A stretch of DNA of 7,467 nucleotides from Chloroflexota bacterium. Its GTDB lineage: Bacteria > Chloroflexota > Limnocylindria > Limnocylindrales > CSP1-4. The stretch covers positions 1 through 7,467 of the forward strand of contig JAJYGO010000311.1 of NCBI GenBank assembly GCA_021785115.1. Reading direction: 5' to 3'. The notes beneath the pieces were generated by a model. That model saw only the letters and a list, made by a program, of their open reading frames with translations, ran no database searches and was not told the origin of the DNA. A program made the position numbers and the translations under genes. Within the stretch, counting starts at the first letter, position 1, and each line of letters opens with the position of its first letter. This document shows, in pieces, positions 1 through 5,338 of the stretch.

Positions 1-86
1 CGCTTCGTCTCGGCGAGATAGACGATCTCGTCCTTGAAGTCGAACTTCGAGCGGTCGTTGTTGACCAGCTCACGGGTGGCCGTCAT
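1..86 (-). CDS. sufB: Probable Fe-S cluster assembly scaffold SufB, N-terminal fragment
   Basis: Only the first 28 codons are in the window; the rest lies beyond position 1. The ATG at 84-86 is preceded by AGGGAG about 5 bases upstream. The visible peptide begins MTATRELVNNDRSKFDF and continues KDEIVYLAETK. SufB proteins have a short variable N-terminus, then a segment with an aromatic and acidic residues leading into a conserved 'K-G-L-x-E-x-V-V' helix that would start just past the edge; the visible part fits that pattern. SufB works with SufC and SufD as the scaffold on which Fe-S clusters are built in the cytoplasm. A strong promoter lies about 140 bp upstream, as expected for the first gene of a suf operon. 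The assignment rests on a short stretch and is tentative. A search with the continuation of the gene would settle it. Confidence 0.5.
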   Translation of the reverse strand, partial: MTATRELVNNDRSKFDFKDEIVYLAETK

Positions 87-220
87 GCACGCTCCCTGGC
101 GCCGCCGTCGCGGCGCACTGTCGGTCTGCTCGGGGATTGCGGGAGAGGGGACGCGCGAGCGGAACCGCCGAAGACGTGACGCCTGAGGCAGTGGCCCCGC
201 TCGTCCTCCCGTAATCCCGA

Positions 221-253
221 CCGATTCTATCGGAATTGCGCGCCGTTGGTCAA
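221..253 (-). promoter_or_regulatory. Sigma-70-type promoter with dyad over the -10 box
   Basis: On the minus strand a -35 box TTGACC (plus 248-253) is followed by an 18-bp spacer and a -10 box TAGAAT (plus 224-229). Each differs from consensus at one base. The -10 box sits inside a perfect inverted repeat CCGAT-TCT-ATCGG (221-233). Transcription would start near 217 and give a leader of about 130 nt before the probable sufB start at 86. This is the most AT-rich spot in the left part. The dyad could be an operator for a repressor that blocks RNA polymerase at -10; which regulator is unknown. The promoter boxes are seen directly, while the operator role is inferred. Confidence 0.65.
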
Positions 254-448
254 CCGGCGCTGCTCTCGCGAGCCCGCCGTGCCCGTCAACTGCCGGCCCG
301 CTGCCCGCGGCCGCGCCGTCCGCAAGCCGTTCGCGACGCGGATTCGGCCGCGCGCCAGCCTCCGGTGGCCCTCGCCCCGTGCGGTCGAGCCGTGTCCGAG
401 CGTCCCAGCCACCACCGCCCGCGGGCCTCACGCGCGTGCGTGGGACGA
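254..448. other. Intergenic stretch, nothing recognised
   Basis: This lies between the sufB promoter and the 3' end of the acetyltransferase gene. Open frames here are extensions of GC shadows, with no start supported by a ribosome-binding site. A 10-bp palindrome CACGCGCGTG lies at 429-438. I see no RNA gene. Confidence 0.5.
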
Positions 449-478
449 GGGCGCCTGTTCCAGCGGGACGATGCGCCC
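449..478 (-). terminator. Putative stem-loop downstream of the acetyltransferase gene
   Basis: GGGCGC (449-454) pairs perfectly with GCGCCC (473-478) around an 18-nt loop, about 12 nt past the stop codon at 490. There is no T tract. In a genome this GC-rich such stems also arise by chance, so this is only a candidate terminator. Confidence 0.3.
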
Positions 479-489
479 GGATGCGGCAT

Positions 490-1719
490 TCAGAACCAGG
501 TGGAGCACCAGGGGGCCGCGTCCCAGGCGAACAGCGCGTCCGCCCGATGCACGCCGCCTGGCGCCGACTCCTCGGCCCATCCCGCCGATGCGAGCGTGCG
601 CAGCGAGACGCCGCCGAGGTAGACGGCCCCGAGCGCACGCACGTCGAGCGTCACGTCCGGGTCCTCGCCGGTCCGGGCGCACGCGGCTCCGTCCGGGCCG
701 GCCTCGAGCGCAAACCTGCCGGCCGCGTGGCCGCCGTCGTCGCGGACGTCGAGGACGACCCGGCCGGGCGAAAGGTACCGCCGACCGGCGAGCGCGGCGG
801 CCGGGTCGAGCACGCGCACGAAGAGGAAATCGCTCCGGTGGTGCTGCCGAACCGCGCGCGCGTCCTCGAGGAGCCAGGGCAGGACCTCGTCCGTCGACCG
901 GTCCTCCGCCTTCACCATGGCCACCCAGTCGACCTCGCACGCGTAGCGCCACAGGCGTGCGTACGCGTCGTCCGTGCACGCCAGCAGCTCGTCGACGACC
1001 AGCGTCGTCTGCGAGACGCGGTCATCCCACTTCTCCTCGACGTGGTACCGCAGGTAGCCCTGCGGCTCGCCGCGATCGTCGCGGTGAAGCACGTACCGCG
1101 TGCCCTTCGGCGGCGTCCAGCCCGCGTCGACGATCCCGAGCGCGGTGTCCCAGAAGAACGCGGTGCGGCCGATCGATCCGACCTGCGCGAGCCGCACGCG
1201 CTCGTACAGCGACGGGCCGAGCCGGCGCAGGACGTCGCGGTCGACGAGCTCGACGGTCCCGCCGCCCCCACGGGTGAACCGCGCGGCGCGGGTGTCGACG
1301 CTCAGCCGGACATGGTCGGCGGCACGTGCGAACCCGAAGCGACCGTAGATGGGGTACTCGGAGGCGATCAGGATCGACACTGGATCGCCGCGCTCGACGG
1401 ATGCCTGGAGGTCGGCCGCCATCATGCGCCGGAGGAGACCCCGGCGACGATGCGTCGGGAGCACGGTCACGGCGGTGACCGCGGAGGCCGGCACGAGGGC
1501 ACCGCCCGGCACGGTCAGCTCCGTCCCGAAGGACCGGAACGTCCCGCAGATCACGTCTCCGTCGAAGGCCGCCCGGCACCGCGAGAGGTCGTAGTGGGGA
1601 CGCCGGATGGCCGCCTGCTGCTCGGGATCGCCACCGTCGGCGACGAGGAACGGCACCTGCAGGGCTGCCATCCACTGCGGCAGCTCGGAATCCGCGATCG
1701 TCCTGATCTCGATCGGCAC
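490..1719 (-). CDS. Eis-family GNAT N-acetyltransferase
   Basis: The 409-residue length matches the Eis family (about 400). These cytoplasmic enzymes move acetyl from acetyl-CoA to amines, including aminoglycosides and lysine side chains. The layout is an N-terminal GNAT domain, a second degenerate GNAT-like domain, and a C-terminal SCP2-like domain. The acetyl-CoA loop is at residues 84-100, VTVLPTHRRRGLLRRMM. Next comes SEYPIYGRFGF (120-130), whose Tyr125 corresponds to the Eis general acid Tyr126. The protein ends in Phe, as in Eis, where the C-terminal carboxylate acts as general base. The start is GTG at 1717-1719 (MPIEIRTIADSEL), because the family N-terminus begins there and the frame upstream overlaps the aminotransferase gene. 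No clear Shine-Dalgarno precedes it, so it may be leaderless or poorly translated. The true substrate cannot be read from sequence; drug resistance should not be assumed. Confidence 0.88.
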   Translation of the reverse strand: MPIEIRTIADSELPQWMAALQVPFLVADGGDPEQQAAIRRPHYDLSRCRAAFDGDVICGTFRSFGTELTVPGGALVPASAVTAVTVLPTHRRRGLLRRMMAADLQASVERGDPVSILIASEYPIYGRFGFARAADHVRLSVDTRAARFTRGGGGTVELVDRDVLRRLGPSLYERVRLAQVGSIGRTAFFWDTALGIVDAGWTPPKGTRYVLHRDDRGEPQGYLRYHVEEKWDDRVSQTTLVVDELLACTDDAYARLWRYACEVDWVAMVKAEDRSTDEVLPWLLEDARAVRQHHRSDFLFVRVLDPAAALAGRRYLSPGRVVLDVRDDGGHAAGRFALEAGPDGAACARTGEDPDVTLDVRALGAVYLGGVSLRTLASAGWAEESAPGGVHRADALFAWDAAPWCSTWF

Positions 1720-1750
1720 AGCGCGATGGTACGGGCGCCGGCCCGCGCAG

Positions 1751-1782
1751 GACCGGCATCCCGCGCACCCGGCATCCCGCGC
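1751..1782. repeat. 16-bp tandem repeat, two copies
   Basis: Copies GACCGGCATCCCGCGC (1751-1766) and ACCCGGCATCCCGCGC (1767-1782) match at 14 of 16 positions. They share the core GGCATCCCGCG with the 19-bp repeats farther right in the same spacer. Confidence 0.7.
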
Positions 1783-1810
1783 ACTCCGGCGCGCAGGGGC
1801 GCGAGCCGCC

Positions 1811-1886
1811 ATGGCGTCCGCGCCCCGCCATTGCATCCGCGCCCCGCGACGGCATCCCGCGTCCGCCGCGGCATCCCGCGTCTTCT
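1811..1886. repeat. 19-bp degenerate tandem repeat, four copies
   Basis: Four units follow head to tail at 1811, 1830, 1849 and 1868. Units one and two (ATGGCGTCCGCGCCCCGCC and ATTGCATCCGCGCCCCGCG) agree at 16 of 19 bases. Units three and four (ACGGCATCCCGCGTCCGCC and GCGGCATCCCGCGTCTTCT) agree at 15 of 19. The array fills the spacer between the aminotransferase stop and the acetyltransferase start and abuts a hairpin at 1887-1902. Function is unknown. Confidence 0.65.
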
Positions 1887-1902
1887 GCCCGGCGGTCCGG
1901 GC
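1887..1902 (-). terminator. Putative terminator hairpin after the aminotransferase gene
   Basis: GCCCGG and CCGGGC form a perfect 6-bp all-GC stem with a 4-nt loop, 26 nt past the aminotransferase stop (1929-1931). On the minus strand it is followed by AGAAGACG and not by a T run, so it would be a non-canonical terminator at best. If it does not terminate, the acetyltransferase gene could be co-transcribed. Confidence 0.35.
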
Positions 1903-1928
1903 CGATGACGTCCCGCCGACTCGGCTCC

Positions 1929-3185
1929 TTACGCCCCTTCGGTCGCCGCCGCGAGGATCTCCCGCAGCACGTCCGCCAACCGCTCGTACTGCTCGATCCG
2001 GTTGTACCGCTGCGCAGACACCCGCACGTACAGATCGCCGGCCGCCGACGGCGCCAGATCGCCCGACGCGACGAGCCACGGCGGCGGCCACGCGACGATC
2101 GGCGCCTCGAACCCGCGCGCGACGATCGCGGCCTCGAGCCGGGCGGCGGCGGCCACCAGGTCGCGAACCAGCCGGCGCGTGCCCGGGAGCCGGATCGCCG
2201 CCATGGCGCCGATCATCGCGTCCGGAGCGGCGTGTTCCACGCCGAGCACGTGCGCAAGCAGGTCGCGGGCTTCGAGCGCGAGCCGCCGGTTGGCCGCCAT
2301 GAGACCCGCCCACCCGCCGGGGACGCCCGTCGGGACGACCCGGAGGGCGTGAGGGAGGCACAGCCATGGGGTGGGGTCGAACGTGCCGGTCCAGTCGAAC
2401 TCGAGCCGGTAGCGGGAGGTGTCACTGCGGGGCCGGATCTGCTGCTGCCGGTCGCGGCGGACATGAAGGAACGCCGAACCCTTCGGGGCGCAGAGCCACT
2501 TGTGGCAGTTGCCCGTGTAATAGGCGGCGCCAAGCTCCGGGAGGTCCAGCGGCACCATGCCGGGCGCGTGCGCCCCGTCGACCAGCGTGTCGATGCCTCG
2601 TGTCGCGAGCTCGGCGACGATCCGGGCGACGGGCAGGACGAGGCCGGTCGGGCTGGTGACGTGATCGACGAGCGCGAGCCGGGTGCGAGGGTTGACGGCC
2701 CGGCACACGGCGTCGACCACGGCGCCGGCGTCCTCGAGCGGGAACGGCACGCGCGCGACGACGACGCGAGCCCCGTCGCGGGCCGCGGCGAACCGCAGCG
2801 CGTTCAGGCTCGCGTTGTACGCGTGGTCGAGCGCGAGCAGCTCGTCGCCGGGTGCGAACCGCAACGAGCGCAGGACGGTGTTGACGCCTGCGGTCGCGTT
2901 CGGCACGAACGCGAGGTCGTCCGGGGCGGCGCCCAGGAATCGGGCGAGCTCGACCCGCGCCTCCGCGAGGAACTCGTCGAGGTCGCGCGCGAGGAAGGCG
3001 ACGGGTTCGGCCTCCATCCGGTCACGCCACCGCGCCTGCGCCTCGAGCACCTCGCGCGGGCACGCCCCGAACGAGCCGTGGTTCAGGAACGTCACGGCGG
3101 GGTCGAGCACCCACGCGGGCCCGCGAGGATCGCCGGCGGGGGGCGGGAGCGACGTCCCGTCCGGGAGGGGCATCGGCGCCGTCAC
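1929..3185 (-). CDS. Class-V PLP aminotransferase, isopenicillin-N epimerase-like
   Basis: A 418-residue protein of the aminotransferase class-V fold, close in layout to isopenicillin-N epimerase (CefD)-like enzymes and related cysteine-sulfoxide lyases. The family's N-terminal signature FLNHGSFGACPREVL is at 33-47. Asp203 in LVDGAHAPG (201-209) should hold the pyridine nitrogen of PLP. Lys229 in YTGNCHKWLCAPKG (223-236) should form the Schiff base. Arg388 in YVRVSAQRYN (386-395) fits the substrate-carboxylate arginine. The enzyme should be cytosolic and act on an amino acid or cysteine conjugate; the substrate is unknown. The GTG start (3183-3185) overlaps the upstream stop as GTGA, which implies translational coupling. 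An in-frame ATG at 3171-3173 is the alternative, four residues shorter. No ergothioneine or beta-lactam genes are visible nearby, so neither pathway is supported by context. Confidence 0.87.
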   Translation of the reverse strand: MTAPMPLPDGTSLPPPAGDPRGPAWVLDPAVTFLNHGSFGACPREVLEAQARWRDRMEAEPVAFLARDLDEFLAEARVELARFLGAAPDDLAFVPNATAGVNTVLRSLRFAPGDELLALDHAYNASLNALRFAAARDGARVVVARVPFPLEDAGAVVDAVCRAVNPRTRLALVDHVTSPTGLVLPVARIVAELATRGIDTLVDGAHAPGMVPLDLPELGAAYYTGNCHKWLCAPKGSAFLHVRRDRQQQIRPRSDTSRYRLEFDWTGTFDPTPWLCLPHALRVVPTGVPGGWAGLMAANRRLALEARDLLAHVLGVEHAAPDAMIGAMAAIRLPGTRRLVRDLVAAAARLEAAIVARGFEAPIVAWPPPWLVASGDLAPSAAGDLYVRVSAQRYNRIEQYERLADVLREILAAATEGA

Positions 3186-3466
3186 CAGAGCGCGGGTTGG
3201 GCCGCGGTCGGCTTCGCGGACGGGGGCCAGGACGCAGGCTGTCCGGCGGGCGAGCCGGACGCCAGCGGGACGCCCCCGAAGGATGTCTCGAGCGCCGCAG
3301 GCTCGTCGGGCGGCAGCAGCTTCTCGACGATCGCACGGAGCATCGTCGTTTGCCGCACCAGTTCGCGGTCCTGCGCGTCCGGGTGCACCATCGCCCTCCG
3401 GGGACGATGCAGATGGCGCAGGAACGTCCCGAGCGCGCTCCCCCGCGCGGCAGGCCCCTCGGTCAT
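3182..3466 (-). CDS. Small uncharacterised protein coupled to the aminotransferase
   Basis: The product has 94 residues if translated from the ATG at 3464-3466, which has GAGGAG and GAGG 5-10 bases upstream. It has a basic N-terminal third, then a predicted helix RELVRQTTMLRAIVEKLLPP, and a Pro/Ala/Ser-rich tail ending QPALW. A second start, ATG at 3389-3391 (MVHPDAQDREL, 69 residues), has GGAGG only 3 bases upstream; the helix begins just after it, so this shorter form is also plausible. I see no signal peptide, membrane segment or known motif. Its TGA (3182-3184) overlaps the aminotransferase GTG, so the two are probably made together. It could be a partner or regulator of that enzyme, but this rests only on position. 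Confidence 0.6.
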   Translation of the reverse strand: MTEGPAARGSALGTFLRHLHRPRRAMVHPDAQDRELVRQTTMLRAIVEKLLPPDEPAALETSFGGVPLASGSPAGQPASWPPSAKPTAAQPALW

Positions 3467-3508
3467 GGCAGCCTCGCTCCTCTTTCGCCGCGACGGCGTC
3501 GCACCGCT

Positions 3509-3587
3509 CTCGTCGCGCCGATCGCGGCGGCACCACGTCCTCGCCGCTCCCGACGGGAACACGGCCTCGTCGCGCCGATCGCGGCGG
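3509..3587. repeat. Perfect 22-bp direct repeat pair in the leader of the small gene
   Basis: Two identical 22-bp copies, at 3509-3530 and 3566-3587, are 57 bp apart start to start. Each reads CTCGTCGCGCCG followed by ATCGCGGCGG. They lie in the 204-bp spacer (3467-3670) upstream of the small minus-strand gene. The second copy is adjacent to a weak -10-like CATACT (minus strand, 3592-3597). They could be paired operator sites or leader RNA elements; neither is shown. The spacer holds no other gene I can support. Confidence 0.7.
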
Positions 3588-3648
3588 AGCAAGTATGGAA
3601 CAGGGACCGCGAGGAACATGGGCGTCCGAGGCGACCCGATGAGCGGAA

Positions 3649-3669
3649 GGCCGGGCGCGCGCGCGGGCC
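3649..3669. other. Alternating CG tract with GGCC flanks
   Basis: An 11-base alternating GC run (3655-3665) lies between GGCC at 3649-3652 and GGCC at 3666-3669, directly after the stop codon of the tail-anchored protein gene. It could fold as a short stem or act as an end-of-transcript structure. There is no T tract, and chance formation is likely in this composition. Confidence 0.3.
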
Positions 3670-3670
3670 G

Positions 3671-4138
3671 TCAGGGGAGCTGCACGGCTCCGAGGAGTCC
3701 GAGGAGCGTCGCGAGCAGCAGCCCGGCCGCGATCAGGACGCCGACGAGCACGCCGCCATGGCCGGACGCGTCCGGCGCGGGCTCGAGGATCGCCGGCAGC
3801 GACGGGCCGATCGTCGGCCGGACGCGGAGGCGGACCGGCGCCGCAGGCTGGCGCAGGCTCACGCCGGCATGGGCGACGAACCGGTCGATCGCGTCGACCG
3901 TCGCGCGCGGCAGCGTGATCGCGGGGAGCGGCAGTGGACGCTCAGACCGTCCGGCGCGAGGGCGAGCCGCAGAGTCGGGGTACGAGACCGCGGGCTCCGG
4001 TCGGGCGACCTCCGGCCGGCCCGCGACGGACCGCGGCTGGAGCACCGTGCCCGGACAGGGATCGACGAGCCGTGTGCCGGCGCGTGCCGGGTCCGTGCTC
4101 GCCGCGACTCTCGCCGCAGAACCAGCGAGCGGGCTCAT
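3671..4138 (-). CDS. Putative tail-anchored protein with Pro/Arg-rich soluble part
   Basis: 155 residues. I do not recognise a family. Residues 1-65 are Ala/Pro/Arg-rich and probably disordered. Residues 66-115 contain an ordered-looking stretch with the helix ATVDAIDRFVAHAGVSL (79-95) and a basic strand PVRLRVRPTIGPSLP. One strong hydrophobic segment (about 129-151, LVGVLIAAGLLLATLLGLLG) sits at the extreme C-terminus, with only a few residues after it. There is no N-terminal signal, which suggests a tail-anchored membrane protein with its bulk in the cytoplasm. The ATG (4136-4138) overlaps the upstream TGA as ATGA, so translation should be coupled to the small membrane gene before it. The low-complexity N-terminus leaves some doubt about the exact start. 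Confidence 0.6.
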   Translation of the reverse strand: MSPLAGSAARVAASTDPARAGTRLVDPCPGTVLQPRSVAGRPEVARPEPAVSYPDSAARPRAGRSERPLPLPAITLPRATVDAIDRFVAHAGVSLRQPAAPVRLRVRPTIGPSLPAILEPAPDASGHGGVLVGVLIAAGLLLATLLGLLGAVQLP

Positions 4139-4341
4139 CGGGATGGCGCTGCGACGCTCGGGATCGAGAACGAGGGGGCCACGGCGGGCGCCGTCCCGGC
4201 GTGTCCCGGCCCGAGCCCGAAGTACCAGATCGCGGCGAGGATCAGAAGCACGATGATGATGCCGACCACCAGGCCCGGCCCGAAGCCCGAGCCGCCGTTC
4301 TCGACGATCACCGGGCCCTGACCGCTGGGATACTCGCTCAT
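4135..4341 (-). CDS. Small single-pass membrane protein
   Basis: 68 residues: a short polar Gly-rich N-terminus (MSEYPSGQGPVIVENGG), one very hydrophobic helix at about 22-42 (PGLVVGIIIVLLILAAIWYF), and a Pro/Ala/Ser-rich tail. The start is certain for this region: ATG at 4339-4341 follows GGGAGGTGA with 3-7 bases spacing, a strong Shine-Dalgarno. Small proteins with this 'MSEY...G-rich, one helix, P/A/S tail' design are common hypothetical proteins in high-GC bacteria; no function is known to me. Its stop overlaps the next gene by ATGA, suggesting that the two membrane-anchored products act together. A divergent gene starts about 115 bp away. Confidence 0.72.
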   Translation of the reverse strand: MSEYPSGQGPVIVENGGSGFGPGLVVGIIIVLLILAAIWYFGLGPGHAGTAPAVAPSFSIPSVAAPSR

Positions 4342-4404
4342 GGCTCACCTCCCTTCGGGGACGATGAGGCACGCGCACTGGCGCTCGCTCCGGCCCGACG
4401 GCAA

Positions 4405-4418
4405 CACTGCTTGCAGTG
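4405..4418. promoter_or_regulatory. Perfect dyad in the divergent spacer
   Basis: CACTGC-TT-GCAGTG is a perfect 6+6 inverted repeat with a 2-bp centre. It is 63 bp upstream of the minus-strand start (4341) and 38 bp upstream of the plus-strand GTG (4457). Its size and place fit a dimeric regulator site acting on one or both genes. No convincing -35/-10 pair was found beside it, so this is a candidate only. GTCGC-gaggca-GCGAC (4434-4449), just before the plus-strand start, is a second weaker stem. Confidence 0.4.
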
Positions 4419-4456
4419 CCGTGCCAGTTCCCTGTCGCGAGGCAGCGACGAGGCGG

Positions 4457-4723
4457 GTGGCTCCGACAAGGCCGAAGCGCGACCGCTGGCTCGTCCGGAC
4501 GGTCGGCCCGCTGCTGGCCGGCTTCGGGCTGCTCCTGCTCGACGAGGCACGGAGCACCTCGGTCAGCCCGGCGGCGGCGAAGGCGGTCGCGGGGAGCGCG
4601 GTGATCCTCGCCGGCGTCGACGTGCGATATGGCGGGCCCGGTCGGATCTCGCGGGTCTACCTGCTCGATGCCGTCGTCGAGGTCGTGCTCGCGCTCGCGT
4701 GGGCCGCGGCGAGGAACCGGTGA
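4457..4723 (+). CDS. Small three-helix membrane protein, uncharacterised
   Basis: 88 residues from GTG at 4457 (MAPTRPKRDRWLVRTVG). Three hydrophobic segments lie at about 14-29 (RTVGPLLAGFGLLLL), 38-54 (PAAAKAVAGSAVILAGV) and 67-84 (RVYLLDAVVEVVLALAWA), joined by short loops. The loop and third-helix motif GRISRVYLLDAVVE looks like the conserved core of a family of small bacterial membrane proteins of unknown role that I recall only by appearance. The start is uncertain: GTG at 4421 (100 residues) and ATG at 4340 (127 residues) are in frame. The ATG would overlap the divergent gene's start codon, and the N-terminal part it adds looks like untranslated sequence. GAGG lies only a few bases before GTG 4457. 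This is the only plus-strand gene here; it converges on the ACT gene. Confidence 0.65.
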   Translation: MAPTRPKRDRWLVRTVGPLLAGFGLLLLDEARSTSVSPAAAKAVAGSAVILAGVDVRYGGPGRISRVYLLDAVVEVVLALAWAAARNR

Positions 4724-4779
4724 CGCGAGGTCGGCGCGGTCTCACGGCGCGCCGGCCGGACCCGACGCCGTCCGCTCCC

Positions 4780-4813
4780 CAGCGCGGGCCCGTCCTCAGC
4801 GCGGGCCCGTCCT
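4780..4813. repeat. 17-bp tandem repeat, two copies, at the ACT gene stop
   Basis: CAGCGCGGGCCCGTCCT occurs at 4780-4796 and 4797-4813, followed by a partial third copy CAGCGC (4814-4819). The ACT gene's TGA (4813-4815) lies at the boundary with the partial copy. Another TGA comes 17 bases farther on in a different frame. Each unit contains the palindrome CGGGCCCG, which could help end transcripts between the two convergent genes. Confidence 0.65.
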
Positions 4814-5226
4814 CAGCGCACGCCCGCCAGCGCGTGCACGGGCGGCAGTCCCAGCACCTCGCGCGCCCTCGCCTCATCGTCGACCGTCAGCGCCATCTGG
4901 ATCGACGTCGCGCGGCGGCCGATCACGAGCACGCCGGTGATGTTGACGCCTGCGGTCGAGAGCTTCTCGGTCAGCTCGGCGATCCCGCCCGGCTCATCCG
5001 GCACCTCGACGTGCAGCGCGTCGCCCTCGACGAACGGGATGCCCATGCCGTGCAGGACCTCCCGGGTCATCACGTCGTCGTCGGTGGTGAGCATCGCGCA
5101 CATCTTGCTGCCCGCGCCGCTGCCCGCGATGGTCAGGATGTTGACGCCGCGCATCGCGAGTGCCCGCGTGACGTGCGCGAGCTCGCCGGGGCGGTTCTCG
5201 AGCTGGATGACGAATGGCTGGCCCAT
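4813..5226 (-). CDS. Two-ACT-domain ligand-binding protein
   Basis: 137 residues made almost entirely of two ACT domains. The first runs from about 4 to 66, with the signature LENRPGELAHVTRALAMRGV (9-28). The second runs from about 71 to 135, with PDEPGGIAELTEKLSTAGVN (76-95). ACT domains pair up and bind small ligands, usually amino acids, to regulate a partner enzyme. There is no catalytic domain attached, so this should be a stand-alone cytosolic sensor or regulatory subunit. The start is firm: ATG at 5224-5226 with AGGAGG exactly 8 bases upstream. It is 112 bp downstream of hypA in the same direction, past a GC hairpin, so it may be a separate transcript. It could be read as an acetolactate synthase small subunit relative, but no such enzyme is nearby and the repeat arrangement fits the generic ACT-pair family better. 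Confidence 0.82.
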   Translation of the reverse strand: MGQPFVIQLENRPGELAHVTRALAMRGVNILTIAGSGAGSKMCAMLTTDDDVMTREVLHGMGIPFVEGDALHVEVPDEPGGIAELTEKLSTAGVNITGVLVIGRRATSIQMALTVDDEARAREVLGLPPVHALAGVR

Positions 5227-5315
5227 CGTCGTCGCCTCCTGTGCCCGCCGGCACGCCCCGAGGCGCTCGGCGGTGTCGTGGCCGCGCGGGTTGCGCGGCG
5301 GAACGGCGAACAGCG

Positions 5316-5332
5316 GCCCGGCGCGGCCGGGC
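5316..5332 (-). terminator. Perfect GC hairpin just after hypA
   Basis: GCCCGGC (5316-5322) and GCCGGGC (5326-5332) form a perfect 7-bp all-GC stem with a 3-nt loop, starting 6 nt after the hypA stop. On the minus strand the downstream bases are GCTGTTCGCC, with no real T run. Position and stability suggest an end or attenuation point of the hydrogenase transcript. Confidence 0.42.
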
Positions 5333-5338
5333 GTGCGC

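Noticed and set aside
379..1908. Long plus-strand open frame of about 509 codons
   Set aside because: It is antisense to the Eis-family gene. Its translation is Arg/Ala/Gly/Pro-rich with no family motif, which is typical of stop-poor shadow frames at high GC.
1720..2367. N-terminal extension of the Eis-family frame to 625 residues
   Set aside because: The extension overlaps the 3' half of the aminotransferase gene in another frame and is Arg/Gly-rich. The family N-terminus begins at 1719.
3467..3619. Longer start (ATG 3619) for the small gene, giving 145 residues
   Set aside because: The added part is encoded by the 22-bp direct repeats and yields RRDRRDE twice. It lacks a ribosome-binding site, whereas ATG 3466 has one.
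1905..4256. Plus-strand open frame of 783 codons
   Set aside because: It is antisense to the aminotransferase, the small gene and the tail-anchored protein. It has no motif, no ribosome-binding site and shadow-type composition.
4340..4456. Start of the three-helix protein at ATG 4340
   Set aside because: It would overlap the start codon of the divergent gene and encode a non-conserved-looking leader. GTG 4457 or 4421 is more likely, though not proven.
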